Origin: Fictibacillus phosphorivorans
GTDB lineage: Bacteria; Bacillota; Bacilli; Bacillales; Fictibacillaceae
Assembly: GCF_001629705.1 (NCBI RefSeq)
Contig: NZ_CP015378.1
Span: 2,976,001 to 3,040,000, forward strand
Length of the DNA: 64,000 nt
Direction: 5' to 3'
A program made the position numbers and the translations under genes. The notes beneath the pieces are model-generated. The model was not told where the DNA came from. It did no database searches and worked only from the letters and a program-made list of their open reading frames with translations. Numbering within the stretch: the first letter of the stretch is position 1; each line of letters opens with the position of its first letter. Positions 17,120 to 26,499 of this stretch are shown here, piece after piece.

Positions 17120-17130
17120 AGTATATCATA
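17120..17130 (-). promoter_or_regulatory. gapB -10 region with CcpN operator
   Basis: Minus-strand TATGATATACT fits the published CcpN consensus TRTGHYATAYW at every position and contains the -10 hexamer TATACT. The -35 region (TTCTTT, 17-base spacer) is poor. In B. subtilis CcpN represses gapB and pckA in the presence of glucose; the same is inferred here. Confidence 0.75.
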
Positions 17131-17189
17131 TTAGAACTTGAAAAGAACATACTTTTATTTAAATTAGGCTGAAAAAGGGCTCATATAGA

Positions 17190-17228
17190 TAAAAACAGAC
17201 CTGAATTAGTTATCAGGTCTGTTTTTTT
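17190..17228 (-). terminator. Terminator after coaE
   Basis: Stem ACAGACCTGA/TCAGGTCTGT overlaps the coaE stop codon, with an A-run on one side and a T-run on the other; it could act in both directions. Confidence 0.75.
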
Positions 17229-17808
17229 GTTTGTTAAGTAATAATAGAACATCATTTTCTAATTCTACAAGAGAGCCATTATTCATGATAATTACATCTG
17301 CCAGTTCCTTTTTCTCTGTGATCGGCATCTGCGAGTGAATTCTAGACAATGCTTGCTTCTCTGAAAAATGGTCACGGTTGATCAATCTTTGAAGTTGCAG
17401 TTCTGGGGCAGTATAGACTAACCACGTTCGATCAACCATATGTGTCAGGTTACTCTCAAATAAGAGTGGTATATCCATAACCACTAAAGACTCACCTGAA
17501 CGTTGATAAGCATCTGCTTGCCGTTTCATTTCCTTCCTTACCGCAGGATGAACAATCTCGTTCAACATTGTTCTTTTTTCTGAATCATTGAAGATGATTT
17601 CTCCTAACGCTGCTCTGTTTATTGTCTTGTCATCATTTAATATTTGGTCCCCAAAACAAGCCACGATCTTCTCATACGCTTCTTTCTCTGGCATAACAAC
17701 TTCTCTTGAAATAATATCGGCATCAACAACAGGAATTCCTTGACTCTTGATGATGTTGCTGACTGTTGACTTCCCTGTAGCGATGCCTCCTGTTAATCCA
17801 ATAATCAC
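17206..17808 (-). CDS. coaE: Dephospho-CoA kinase
   Basis: The final enzyme of coenzyme A synthesis, phosphorylating the 3'-hydroxyl of dephospho-CoA, 200 residues. The P-loop is GLTGGIATGKST (residues 4-15), followed by VDADIISREVV and the lid-region motif VMDIPLLFES. It starts with GTG 17808 after GGAGGATAACT. It is the last gene of polA-mutM-ytaF-coaE, the same order as in B. subtilis. Confidence 0.96.
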   Translation of the reverse strand: MIIGLTGGIATGKSTVSNIIKSQGIPVVDADIISREVVMPEKEAYEKIVACFGDQILNDDKTINRAALGEIIFNDSEKRTMLNEIVHPAVRKEMKRQADAYQRSGESLVVMDIPLLFESNLTHMVDRTWLVYTAPELQLQRLINRDHFSEKQALSRIHSQMPITEKKELADVIIMNNGSLVELENDVLLLLNKQKNRPDN

Positions 17809-17823
17809 AGTTATCCTCCACGG

Positions 17824-18465
17824 TTACATTTTTAATAATCCCATTACGATCAGCAAAACTCCTGGCAGAACGGACAATCCCTTCATCCAGTTTGTTTTGT
17901 TAAAAAGATATAATCCTAGTATCATACCACCCCATAAGAATAAGGCACTCATCAACGCAATGGTAATGGTGGTTAATGAAGGTGACAGATCGATGAGTGC
18001 AGCGCCTATTCCTGCTCCAAATGCATCAAGCGATAATGCTATTCCAAGCAATACGGCTTCTAAGCCCGTAATCGATCCAGACTTATCGATATCAGCCATA
18101 ACTGGTTTCTTTAGAATGTGTATGACGATTCCTAACGATTTGATTTCAAAAAGCACAATGTTCTTAGGTTCTTTTTCCAAGCACTCAACGTTCTCTTTTT
18201 CTGGTAAGAAAACCTGCCATAGAGAGTAGATTCCGATTCCTAGAAGAATCACGCCTCCCAATATCTCACCTGTCTTAGGTGAAATAAATTGTTCTAACGT
18301 AAATCCAAGCAACATCGAAAGTAAAAAGGTAACAGCTGAACAAATTGCGATGATGATAATGGAGCGAAAAGGAATTTTAATGGATTTCATTCCATACGTT
18401 AATCCGGCTCCAAAACTGTCCAGGCTGACGGCTAGTGCCAACAAAACAAAAGAGTAAGCCACCAT
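17824..18465 (-). CDS. ytaF: Sporulation membrane protein YtaF (MntP-like fold)
   Basis: A 213-residue membrane protein with six hydrophobic segments arranged as two repeats: ALAVSLDSFGAGLTYG near the N-terminus and ALSLDAFGAGIGAAL in the second half. This duplicated SLDxFGxG pattern marks the MntP/YtaF superfamily of cation efflux-type proteins. YtaF is annotated as a sporulation protein; its substrate is unknown. It lies between mutM and coaE with short gaps. Confidence 0.9.
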   Translation of the reverse strand: MVAYSFVLLALAVSLDSFGAGLTYGMKSIKIPFRSIIIIAICSAVTFLLSMLLGFTLEQFISPKTGEILGGVILLGIGIYSLWQVFLPEKENVECLEKEPKNIVLFEIKSLGIVIHILKKPVMADIDKSGSITGLEAVLLGIALSLDAFGAGIGAALIDLSPSLTTITIALMSALFLWGGMILGLYLFNKTNWMKGLSVLPGVLLIVMGLLKM

Positions 18466-18526
18466 TGTTCCTGTACTCCTTTCAGTTAACGGTAAACGTA
18501 GTATATGAAAGGAGCACAGAAATGGT

Positions 18527-19348
18527 TTATTTTTGACAAGTCTTACAAATATGAGTGCCTCTACCTGCTACAACTAATCGTTCAATCTCGGTACCACATA
18601 CACGACATGCTTCATTTTTTCGACCGTAAACAAATAGTTTCAGCTGATAGCCACCTGTCTCACCAACCGCGTTCGTGTAAGAGCGGATCGAGCTTCCCCC
18701 GTGTTTCACAGACTCAGAAAGAATTTCTGTAATGGCGGTTTTCAATTTCTTTAACCGGGGCTGACTTAATTTATTTGCTGAGGTCTCTGGATGGATTCCA
18801 GCCTGAAATAATACTTCATCGACATAAATGTTGCCTAAACCAGCAATAAGAGTCTGATCTAACAATACCGATTTTATGTTACGTTTTCGATTAGCAAACA
18901 GCTTTTTTAAGAGTGCAGCTGTTAAAGAATCTGATAATGGTTCTATACCTAAAGTTTTCAATGGTGCATGACTTTCTTCTGTTCCTTTTGGATACAGATG
19001 CATCGTCCCAAATTTTCTCACATCTCGATATCTTAGTTCGGTTCCATCAGAGAACTGAAAAATAACATGTGTATGTTTATCAGCAGGTTCATCTTTTTGA
19101 TTCAACCCATATTTCCCTTCCATCCTTAGGTGAGAAACTAATACATCCTCATCAAGATGAAAAATTAAAAACTTACCTCTTCGATACACACTTTGAAAGG
19201 TTTGACCTTTTAGTTTCAAAATGAATTCTTCTGTCCCAGGATGTTTAATAATATTTTCCCAGTATATTTTCACATCTGTAATCATCTTTCCTGGAAGAAA
19301 TCGATTCAAAGTGTTTTTGACATTTTCGACCTCAGGTAACTCAGGCAT
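18527..19348 (-). CDS. mutM: Formamidopyrimidine-DNA glycosylase (Fpg/MutM)
   Basis: A 273-residue bifunctional glycosylase/AP lyase removing 8-oxoguanine and other oxidised purines. The start MPELPEVE provides the catalytic Pro (after Met removal) and Glu. The central KSVLLDQTLIAGLGNIYVDE is the helix-two-turn-helix, and the C-terminal zinc finger is CRVCGTEIERLVVAGRGT plus CKTC. Length and order match the family. It follows polA in the same operon. Confidence 0.97.
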   Translation of the reverse strand: MPELPEVENVKNTLNRFLPGKMITDVKIYWENIIKHPGTEEFILKLKGQTFQSVYRRGKFLIFHLDEDVLVSHLRMEGKYGLNQKDEPADKHTHVIFQFSDGTELRYRDVRKFGTMHLYPKGTEESHAPLKTLGIEPLSDSLTAALLKKLFANRKRNIKSVLLDQTLIAGLGNIYVDEVLFQAGIHPETSANKLSQPRLKKLKTAITEILSESVKHGGSSIRSYTNAVGETGGYQLKLFVYGRKNEACRVCGTEIERLVVAGRGTHICKTCQK

Positions 19349-19365
19349 TCTTTCACCAACCTTAT

Positions 19366-19403
19366 TAGAAAAACAGCACCCTGAATCTAGAGGATGCTGT
19401 TTG
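19366..19403 (-). terminator. Terminator-like hairpin between polA and mutM
   Basis: AACAGCA/TGCTGTT stem with further pairing and a TTTTTC run on the minus strand. It may reduce expression of mutM-ytaF-coaE relative to polA. Confidence 0.6.
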
Positions 19404-19408
19404 TACTA

Positions 19409-22051
19409 TTATTTTGCTTCGAACCAGGAATCTCCCCAATTCACATCTACCTTTAATGGTACATCAAGTTCTACTGCTGATTCCATCACTTCGCAAACAA
19501 TCTCTTCTAGTTTTTGCAGCTCATTTTCAGGTACTTCAAAAATAAGTTCATCATGTACAGTGAGCAGCATTTTTGCTTCAAGTTTCTCGTCGATTAAACG
19601 TTGATCCATATCGACCATCGCTTTTTTTATGATGTCTGCAGCTGTTCCTTGAATCGGTGTGTTCATTGCTGTTCTTTCTGCAAAACTACGCAGGTTAAAG
19701 TTTCGACTATTAATTTCAGGCAGATAACGTCGTCTATGAAGCAGAGTTGAAACAAACCCTTTTTGCTTGGCTTCAGAAACACTGTCCTTCATATACTGTT
19801 GAACACCAGGGAAACTATCCAAATAGGATGCAATAAATTCTCCAGCTTCTTTTCTCGTGATCCCTAGGCTTTGTGATAAGCCATAATCACTGATTCCGTA
19901 TACGATTCCAAAGTTTACAGCTTTAGCGTGTCTTCTCATCTCAGAAGTAACTTCGCTTTCTTCTACATGAAAGACGTCCATGGCCGTTTTCGTATGAACA
20001 TCCATCTCTGTCTTAAAGGCTTCCATCAAGTTTTCATCTTGAGAGATATGAGCCAATACGCGCAGTTCGATCTGTGAATAATCAGCCGCAAGGATTTTCC
20101 ATCCAGGCTGTGAGGCAACAAAGGCATGTCTGATCTTTCTTCCTGCTTCTAATCGAATCGGAATGTTTTGAAGGTTCGGATCGATAGAACTCAGTCTTCC
20201 CGTTTGCGCGAGAACCTGATTAAAGCGTGTATGAATCTTACCCGTATCTTCTTTTACTACTTTTAGCAGACCTTCAATATAAGTAGATCGTAACTTTCCG
20301 AGCTGACGATAGATAAGGATCTTATTGATGATCTCATGTTTGCCTTCTAACTTCTCTAATACATCAACAGAAGTTGAGTAACCCGTCTTTGTCTTCTTCA
20401 CAGGCGGCAAGTCCAACTTCTCAAATAATATTTCGCCCAACTGTTTAGGCGAGTTTATATTAAATGATACTCCAGCAAGTTCGTGAATATCTTTTTCAAG
20501 TGAAGTTAATTGTATGTCTAAGTCAGCACCCATCTTTTGAAGGGTATCTGATTTTACTTTTACGCCGAACTCTTCCATCTTGGCTAATACGAGAGCTAAT
20601 GGCATCTCTAGCTGATAGAATAGATCACTCTGCTCATTTTCTTTTAACTTCTCATCGAGCAGGTCGCTCAATTCAAAGACAGTATATGCTTTTCTAGAAA
20701 GATGCTCAGCAAGAACAGCTTCATCTTCTGGCAGTTTTTTCTTAGCCCCTTTACCATATACTGCTTCATTCACGTCAACATTAGATTTGCCATACTGCTT
20801 CGCAACATCTGCTACTTCATCTAACGATTCAGAAGGATTTAGGAGATAGGAAGCCAGCTGGATATCAAAATCAATACCATTTAACAAGATACCTTGTCCG
20901 TGTAACGCTACATGCGCTCTCTTCGCATCAAACATTCTCTTCTTTTGGTTCTCATCTTGCAGCCATTCCTGAAATTCTTCTGATTGATCAGCAAGACTCG
21001 AAGGGATATAAAATGTTCCCGCATCATTACTTACAGCGTAACCATGAATTTTAGCTTTATGATAATCTTCTGTTAACGTTTCTACGATCAGGGATGAAGG
21101 ACTTTTTAACATGTCAGCTTCAATTTTCGTTACCGTTTTGAAGTTAAGTTCTTCTTTTTCCTCATCCTGAAGAATTTCATCATCTCCGCCTAATCGTTCG
21201 AGCAATGAATTGAACCCTAACTCTTTGAAAAGAGGAAATACAGAAGACGTTTCATAACCATCATAATTCGTTTCTTCCAGACTGACTTCAATAGGAGCTT
21301 CTTTCGTTATCGTAGCAAGCTCTTTACTCATAATAGCTTGCTCTTTATTCTCTGTTAATCGTTCTTTAAGCTTAGCACCTGAAATCTCATCTATTGAATC
21401 AAGAACTTTTTCAATCGTTCCATATTGCTTGATCAACTTGATCGCAGTTTTTTCACCAACTCCAGGTACTCCCGGAATATTGTCGGAAGGGTCTCCCATA
21501 AGGCCCTTCATATCTATGATTTGATGAGGTGTAATTCCGTAGCGCTCGTTCACTTGTTCTACGGTATAAGCCTCAACCTCAGTGATTCCTTTTCTAGTTA
21601 ACACGACTTCAACATCAGGCGTAACAAGTTGAAGTAGATCTTTATCTCCCGTAAATACTTTCACATCCCAGTTTCCATCTGCAGCATAAGAAGCAAGGGT
21701 TCCAATAATGTCATCTGCTTCATAATTTTCAAGCTCATAACGTTTGATTTTAAATGCATCTAATAACTGTCTGATAAACGGAAACTGCTCAGATAATTCT
21801 GGTGGGGTTTTCTGACGGCCGCCTTTATATTCACCAAATGTCTTATGGCGGAATGTTGTTTTTCCGGCATCAAAAGCAACGAGGATATGTGTAGGCTTCT
21901 CATCTTCTAAGATTTTCAAGAGCATCTGTGTAAACCCGTACACAGCGTTTGTATAAACACCTTTATCGTTGTTTAAAAGAGGTAGAGCAAAAAAAGCTCT
22001 GTATGCAATACTATTTCCATCAATAAGTACTAATTTATTTGTTTTTGCCAA
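19409..22051 (-). CDS. polA: DNA polymerase I
   Basis: Family A polymerase for Okazaki-fragment processing and repair, 880 residues. The N-terminal 5'-3' exonuclease/FEN domain spans about 1-290 (FTGDKDLLQL, GDPSDNIPGVPGVGEKTA). The polymerase has motif A DYSQIELRVLAH, motif B RRHAKAVNFGIVYG and motif C VHDELIFEVP. The middle domain lacks the D-x-E exonuclease motif (LIVETLTED), so no proofreading is expected, as in other Bacillus Pol I. Translation starts at TTG 22051, eight bases after GGAGG. Confidence 0.97.
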   Translation of the reverse strand: MAKTNKLVLIDGNSIAYRAFFALPLLNNDKGVYTNAVYGFTQMLLKILEDEKPTHILVAFDAGKTTFRHKTFGEYKGGRQKTPPELSEQFPFIRQLLDAFKIKRYELENYEADDIIGTLASYAADGNWDVKVFTGDKDLLQLVTPDVEVVLTRKGITEVEAYTVEQVNERYGITPHQIIDMKGLMGDPSDNIPGVPGVGEKTAIKLIKQYGTIEKVLDSIDEISGAKLKERLTENKEQAIMSKELATITKEAPIEVSLEETNYDGYETSSVFPLFKELGFNSLLERLGGDDEILQDEEKEELNFKTVTKIEADMLKSPSSLIVETLTEDYHKAKIHGYAVSNDAGTFYIPSSLADQSEEFQEWLQDENQKKRMFDAKRAHVALHGQGILLNGIDFDIQLASYLLNPSESLDEVADVAKQYGKSNVDVNEAVYGKGAKKKLPEDEAVLAEHLSRKAYTVFELSDLLDEKLKENEQSDLFYQLEMPLALVLAKMEEFGVKVKSDTLQKMGADLDIQLTSLEKDIHELAGVSFNINSPKQLGEILFEKLDLPPVKKTKTGYSTSVDVLEKLEGKHEIINKILIYRQLGKLRSTYIEGLLKVVKEDTGKIHTRFNQVLAQTGRLSSIDPNLQNIPIRLEAGRKIRHAFVASQPGWKILAADYSQIELRVLAHISQDENLMEAFKTEMDVHTKTAMDVFHVEESEVTSEMRRHAKAVNFGIVYGISDYGLSQSLGITRKEAGEFIASYLDSFPGVQQYMKDSVSEAKQKGFVSTLLHRRRYLPEINSRNFNLRSFAERTAMNTPIQGTAADIIKKAMVDMDQRLIDEKLEAKMLLTVHDELIFEVPENELQKLEEIVCEVMESAVELDVPLKVDVNWGDSWFEAK

Positions 22052-22144
22052 GTCCGTAACCTCCTGAGGACATTTCTTCTATCATCTATTGTATCACGAT
22101 GACAACGAGAAACAAAAAAGTAGGAACAGAAGAGCTCTTAGGCA

Positions 22145-22178
22145 TAAAAAAGGCGAGAATCCATGAAGGACTCTCGCT
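22145..22178 (-). terminator. Terminator after phoR
   Basis: Stem GCGAGAGTCC/GGATTCTCGC followed by CTTTTTTAT on the minus strand. Confidence 0.85.
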
Positions 22179-22261
22179 AAGGGGGTACTGAAAAAGGATA
22201 CTTTAATCATAAGTTTGAACTGTTAACTAAAGAAAACAAGTGTGTAAAGGAATTGTAAATC

Positions 22262-23989
22262 TTACAACTCCAACTTCTTCGGAAATAGAATCGTAAACTG
22301 AGACCCTTCCCCTGGCTTACTCTGAACTTCAATAGTTCCGTGATGCGCTTCCACAAGATGCTTGACTATGGCAAGCCCTAGTCCAGTACCTCCTGAATTT
22401 CTACTTCTAGCTTTATCTACACGGTAGAACCGTTCGAATATTCGTGGAATCTCACTTTCCTTAATGCCGATTCCTGTATCTTTGATCAGTAACTTCACAT
22501 GGTCTTCCAATTCTTCCACGCTTACGTTTACGCGACCACCAGCAGGAGTGTACGTTAAGCTGTTTGATACAAGGTTGATCACGATCTGCTTCAAACGAGG
22601 TGAATCTCCATCCATAACCGTTTCACCAGAAATATCTACGGATAGAGCAATACCTTTCTTTTCAGCTTTTGGCTGAAGAATCTCAAAGGTATCGTTCACT
22701 AAAGCACCAAGATCAACAGATTGAGTTTCTAGGTGAAACCCTTGTTCACTTTTAGAAAGATCTAACAAGTCTTGTATTAATGCCTGTAGCCGATCACTTT
22801 CATTTAACATGATCGTTAAAAACTTGTTACGATATTCTTCATTCTCACCAGCACCATCTAATAAAGTCTCTGCAAAACCTTTTAAAGAAGTGATCGGTGT
22901 TTTAAGTTCATGTGAGACATTAGCCACGAAATCTTTCCTTACTTGCTCGAGTTTCTTAAGCTCTGTAATATCGTGAAAAACAAGCACGATTCCTTTAAGC
23001 TTACCTCTTGCGTTCATAACAGGAGCACTATAGACATCAAAATGTTTTGTATCAATGTGAATAGGGATAACCGTATTTCTTCTCACCTTTTTTTCAGTTA
23101 GATACGTTTCTTTTACAATATCCTTGATGGATGTGTAAGGAAATACTTCATAGAAAAGATGACCCGTCCAATAATCTGTATGTTCTTTAAACAGTTCTTT
23201 GAACGTTTTGTTTACTAAGTTGATATAGCCGTTTTTATCAATAAGAATAAGTCCGCTTCCCATATTCTCTATTAATGTTATCAAGCGATCATGCTGAGAT
23301 TCTTGGGATTTTGTCATCTTCTCTAAGTTTCGTGCTAAAACGTTTAATGAGTAGTTTAATTCTCCGATATCTTCTCCAAAATACTCATAGGTTCTTGCTT
23401 TAAAATTACCTTTTGCAAGCTCTTTCGCAGTCTGGGTCGCCTCTTCTACAGGTCTGACAATCTTATGAATCACTTTAAGAGACACGTATAAAATGATGAT
23501 AAAACAGATCAGGAAACCGATCGACATCATGATCCAAATCGATCTTTCTTCCGATTCTGCTGCACCTTCTGGTATAACGACCTGAATATATCCTGTCTCG
23601 TCTCTCTTTTTTAACGTATAGTATAATTTGCCGTTCTCATTCTTTTGAGCTAGTTTCTCACTATTCGGCACATTTTCTTTTTTGAACAAAGACATGTTTC
23701 TTGGACTATTTATGTCCGATGAATATTTCACGTTCCAATCTGAATCCAGGACATAAATCTCACCATCTAAATCTTTAGATGCCGTTCTTAAAAGATTCAT
23801 GATGACTAGCTTTGATTCTTCAGTCTTGAGAACTTGTTCGATCAAACTTAATTCACCTTTATAAAAAGCCATTCTTTTATCTTTCACACTATGATGGACA
23901 ATGTTCCCCATGATTAGAGCTAATAGAATAAAAACCAATAAAATACCGAGCAGGAAAAAGGTAAGTACTCGGTTCTTAAAATCATGCAT
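22262..23989 (-). CDS. phoR: Phosphate-sensing histidine kinase PhoR (PnpS)
   Basis: A 575-residue membrane histidine kinase. It has an N-terminal helix (LTFFLLGILLVFILLALIMG), an extracytoplasmic domain, a second helix near 155-175, then HAMP, a PAS domain (LIENMGSGLILIDKNGYINL), HisKA with the phospho-acceptor in VSHELKTPITSLKG, and HATPase_c with N-box NSLTYTP, DTGIGI and GGTGLGLAIVKHL. It overlaps phoP by one base (TAATG), so the two are co-translated. Confidence 0.95.
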   Translation of the reverse strand: MHDFKNRVLTFFLLGILLVFILLALIMGNIVHHSVKDKRMAFYKGELSLIEQVLKTEESKLVIMNLLRTASKDLDGEIYVLDSDWNVKYSSDINSPRNMSLFKKENVPNSEKLAQKNENGKLYYTLKKRDETGYIQVVIPEGAAESEERSIWIMMSIGFLICFIIILYVSLKVIHKIVRPVEEATQTAKELAKGNFKARTYEYFGEDIGELNYSLNVLARNLEKMTKSQESQHDRLITLIENMGSGLILIDKNGYINLVNKTFKELFKEHTDYWTGHLFYEVFPYTSIKDIVKETYLTEKKVRRNTVIPIHIDTKHFDVYSAPVMNARGKLKGIVLVFHDITELKKLEQVRKDFVANVSHELKTPITSLKGFAETLLDGAGENEEYRNKFLTIMLNESDRLQALIQDLLDLSKSEQGFHLETQSVDLGALVNDTFEILQPKAEKKGIALSVDISGETVMDGDSPRLKQIVINLVSNSLTYTPAGGRVNVSVEELEDHVKLLIKDTGIGIKESEIPRIFERFYRVDKARSRNSGGTGLGLAIVKHLVEAHHGTIEVQSKPGEGSQFTILFPKKLEL

Positions 23990-24699
23990 TATTGAGGCTC
24001 CTCTAGCTTATATCCTAATCCCCTTATGGTTTTAATATAAATTGGCTTACGTGTATTAGTCTCGATTTTCTCTCTTAAATGACTGATATGAACATCAACA
24101 ATTCGAGTATCCCCTACAAAATCATAGTTCCAAACTGCAGAAAGCAGCTGTTCCCTCGAAAGGACACGACTCTTATGTCTAGCAAGATAGACGAGCAGTT
24201 CAAATTCTTTTGGTGTAAGTTCTAGTGCTTTCTCCTTGAAATATGCTTCATAGTTTTCCGGATAAATATCAACTTCACCAATTTTAAGGTGCTCTACTTC
24301 TTCTTTTTTCTTTTCTGATTCTGTATTGACTGATGTTGACCTGCGGAGGATTGCCTTTACCCTTGCAACTACTTCTCTTGGACTGAATGGTTTCGTCATA
24401 TAATCGTCCGCACCTAACTCAAGGCCTAACACCTTATCAAACTCATCATCCTTAGCCGTTAACATGAGAATAGGAATATTTAGTTTTCTTAAACGGAGTT
24501 CTTTACATACTTCTATTCCATCCATTTCTGGCAGCATAAGGTCTAATATGATTAGATTAGGTTCTTCGCTTTCCGCTTTTTCTAATCCACTCTTGCCATC
24601 CATTGCCGTAACTACTTGAAATCCTGCTTGTTCTAAGTTAAATTGCAACAATGTTGAGATCGAAATTTCATCTTCTACTACGAGTAACTTTTGGCTCAT
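23989..24699 (-). CDS. phoP: Phosphate response regulator PhoP
   Basis: An OmpR-type response regulator, 236 residues: receiver domain with DLMLPEMDG (phosphorylated Asp53) and LMLTAKDDEFDKVLG, and a winged-helix DNA-binding domain ending VRGLGYKLEEP-type sequence (KTIRGLGYKLE). It controls the Pho regulon under phosphate limitation. ATG 24699 is favoured slightly over the adjacent ATG 24702 by spacing to GGTGG. Three Pho boxes upstream predict autoregulation. Confidence 0.95.
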   Translation of the reverse strand: MSQKLLVVEDEISISTLLQFNLEQAGFQVVTAMDGKSGLEKAESEEPNLIILDLMLPEMDGIEVCKELRLRKLNIPILMLTAKDDEFDKVLGLELGADDYMTKPFSPREVVARVKAILRRSTSVNTESEKKKEEVEHLKIGEVDIYPENYEAYFKEKALELTPKEFELLVYLARHKSRVLSREQLLSAVWNYDFVGDTRIVDVHISHLREKIETNTRKPIYIKTIRGLGYKLEEPQ

Positions 24700-24787
24700 C
24701 ATATTCCCACCTTTTTACGACTTGTACAAATTCATCATACTATTTTTTTTATAGTGTGTACAAAAAACGCAAAATTTTCATAGTGGC

Positions 24788-24815
24788 TTTACATATACTT
24801 AACATTTCCTTTACA
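24788..24815 (+). promoter_or_regulatory. Triple Pho box upstream of phoP
   Basis: TTTACA, TTAACA and TTTACA start at 24788, 24799 and 24810, an exact 11-base period with five-base spacers, fitting the PhoP-binding consensus TT(A/C/T)ACA. They are on the strand opposite to phoP transcription and lie 90-115 bases upstream of the start codon. Confidence 0.8.
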
Positions 24816-24927
24816 TTAAGGAGTTTTATTCTTATATTTCCTTCTATTCTACGGATTTAATCGTAATTACTACATATAAAACTGCTTCAAAAAATGAACG
24901 TAAAAATAAACCTTTCAAATGAAAGGT

Positions 24928-25404
24928 TTAGAAATTTTCCATCGTATTAGATGTAATTGATTTTGTAGCATATGGGGGACAAACTTGCAAAGTGCTCTTC
25001 AGCACTTCAATTCCTTCCTCATTTTCAGCTCTAACGTTCATATTAACAATATGCTTATCTCTGTTAACTTCCGTAATTTGAAACAAAAAAGTTAATTTCG
25101 AATAATGATAAACGGGTTTAATAAATGTAAAACTGGATTCTACGATGGAACTACCAGGACCCGGTAAATATTTTGATACCGCTGATGTCACCATTCCCAT
25201 TAACATAACCTGAGGGACGACGGGCTTTTTATAAGGTGTTAGTGTTGCATAATCGTGTTGGATAAATAATGGGTTATTGTCATTCGTTAAGCCTAAATAC
25301 AGAAGAAGATCTTTATCTTCTATCGTTTCTTGCATCTCTAATTTTTCTCCAGCTTGGATCTCATCTATTTTTCTTCCAAGTTTTCGTTTTTTTCCTATCA
25401 GCAT
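24928..25404 (-). CDS. MaoC-like hot-dog dehydratase domain protein
   Basis: A 158-residue single hot-dog protein. The region TNDNNPLFIQHDYATLTPYKKPVVPQ resembles the MaoC/R-hydratase D-x-N-P-x-H motif, but the canonical catalytic Asp-His pair is only partly kept (NDNNPLFIQHDY), so activity on enoyl-CoA is uncertain. GSSIVESSFTFIKPVYHYSKL gives the following strand pattern. It starts after GGGGGTTATTAA. A consensus CcpA site (25423-25436) precedes it, and it lies between mdh and phoP, suggesting carbon-regulated acyl-CoA metabolism. Confidence 0.8.
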   Translation of the reverse strand: MLIGKKRKLGRKIDEIQAGEKLEMQETIEDKDLLLYLGLTNDNNPLFIQHDYATLTPYKKPVVPQVMLMGMVTSAVSKYLPGPGSSIVESSFTFIKPVYHYSKLTFLFQITEVNRDKHIVNMNVRAENEEGIEVLKSTLQVCPPYATKSITSNTMENF

Positions 25405-25422
25405 TTAATAACCCCCTCTTTA

Positions 25423-25436
25423 TGATAACGCTTTCA
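25423..25436 (-). promoter_or_regulatory. Consensus cre site before the MaoC-like gene
   Basis: Minus-strand TGAAAGCGTTATCA matches the CcpA consensus TGWNANCGNTNWCA at all positions. It lies between the mdh terminator and the MaoC-like gene, 19 bases before the start codon. Confidence 0.75.
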
Positions 25437-25447
25437 TTATTTATAGG

Positions 25448-25477
25448 AGAAAAGATTCGGGAGTTAACCCGAATCTC
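25448..25477 (-). terminator. Terminator after mdh
   Basis: Stem AGATTCGGG/CCCGAATCT followed by TTTTCTCC on the minus strand. Confidence 0.75.
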
Positions 25478-25485
25478 TCACACGC

Positions 25486-26424
25486 TTATGCTAATACTTT
25501 CATAACTGATTTAACAGATTCAGCCGATTGATCGAGCGCTGCTTTCTCTTCTGCAGTCAGCTCAAGTTCGATGATCTCTTCTAGACCACCACCGCCAAGA
25601 ATCGTTGGAACGCCAAGACAGATACCATCGTATCCATATTCACCTTCTAAGAAAGCGATAGATGGAAGCACTCTACGCTGATCTTTAACAATCGCTTCTA
25701 CCATCTCAACTAAAGAAGCTGCTGGAGCATAATAAGCAGATCCGTTACCTAAGAGATTAACGATCTCTCCTCCACCTTTACGTGTGCGCTCAACAATTGC
25801 ATCTAGACGTTCTTTAGAGATTAATTTCTCTAACGGAATTCCACCTGCATAAGAGTAGCGTACGAGTGGCACCATATCGTCTCCGTGACCACCAAGAACA
25901 AAACCAGTAACATCTTTTACAGAAACGTTAAGCTCCATAGCAACAAACGTACGGAAACGTGCTGTATCTAGTATTCCAGATTGTCCGATTACACGGCTTT
26001 TAGGGAAACCAGACTCTTTTAATACAGTGTAAGTCATCGCATCAACTGGATTTGTTAAAACGATAATCGTGCAATCAGGAGAATGTTTAACGATTTCTTT
26101 CGTTACACTTTTCATGATCCCAGCGTTTGTGTTCACGAGGTCATCACGGCTCATCCCAGGCTTACGAGCAATTCCCGCTGTTATGACCACTACATCAGAT
26201 TCAGCTGTATCTGCATAATCGCTAGTACCTGTAATTGACGCATCAAAACCTTGAACAGGACTTGCTTCCATCATGTCGAGCGCTTTACCTTTTGTAGGGT
26301 TTTCCATTTGAGGAATATCAACTAATACTACATCCCCAACTTCTTTTTGACCTAAGATAAAAGCCGTTGTTGCTCCTGTAAATCCTCCACCAATAACCGA
26401 AATCTTTTTTCGTTTGTTAGCCAT
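25486..26424 (-). CDS. mdh: Malate dehydrogenase
   Basis: The NAD-dependent TCA enzyme malate dehydrogenase of the lactate-dehydrogenase-like class, 312 residues. Nucleotide binding: [17 protein letters not shown]; substrate-binding arginine in [12 protein letters not shown]; catalytic histidine in [16 protein letters not shown]. The ATG follows GGAGGGGAAGAC. It is the third gene of citZ-icd-mdh, an order kept across Bacillus. Confidence 0.97.
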   Translation of the reverse strand: MANKRKKISVIGGGFTGATTAFILGQKEVGDVVLVDIPQMENPTKGKALDMMEASPVQGFDASITGTSDYADTAESDVVVITAGIARKPGMSRDDLVNTNAGIMKSVTKEIVKHSPDCTIIVLTNPVDAMTYTVLKESGFPKSRVIGQSGILDTARFRTFVAMELNVSVKDVTGFVLGGHGDDMVPLVRYSYAGGIPLEKLISKERLDAIVERTRKGGGEIVNLLGNGSAYYAPAASLVEMVEAIVKDQRRVLPSIAFLEGEYGYDGICLGVPTILGGGGLEEIIELELTAEEKAALDQSAESVKSVMKVLA

Positions 26425-26468
26425 GTCTTCCCCTCCAGGAACAGTTTTAAAAGTATAAATGATGTTGA

Positions 26469-26492
26469 GAAAACCCCTTATAAAAAGGGGTC
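26469..26492 (-). terminator. Weak terminator-like hairpin between icd and mdh
   Basis: ACCCCTT/AAGGGGT stem followed by TTTTCTC on the minus strand; partial readthrough would still supply mdh. Confidence 0.5.
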
Positions 26493-26499
26493 GTTTAGA

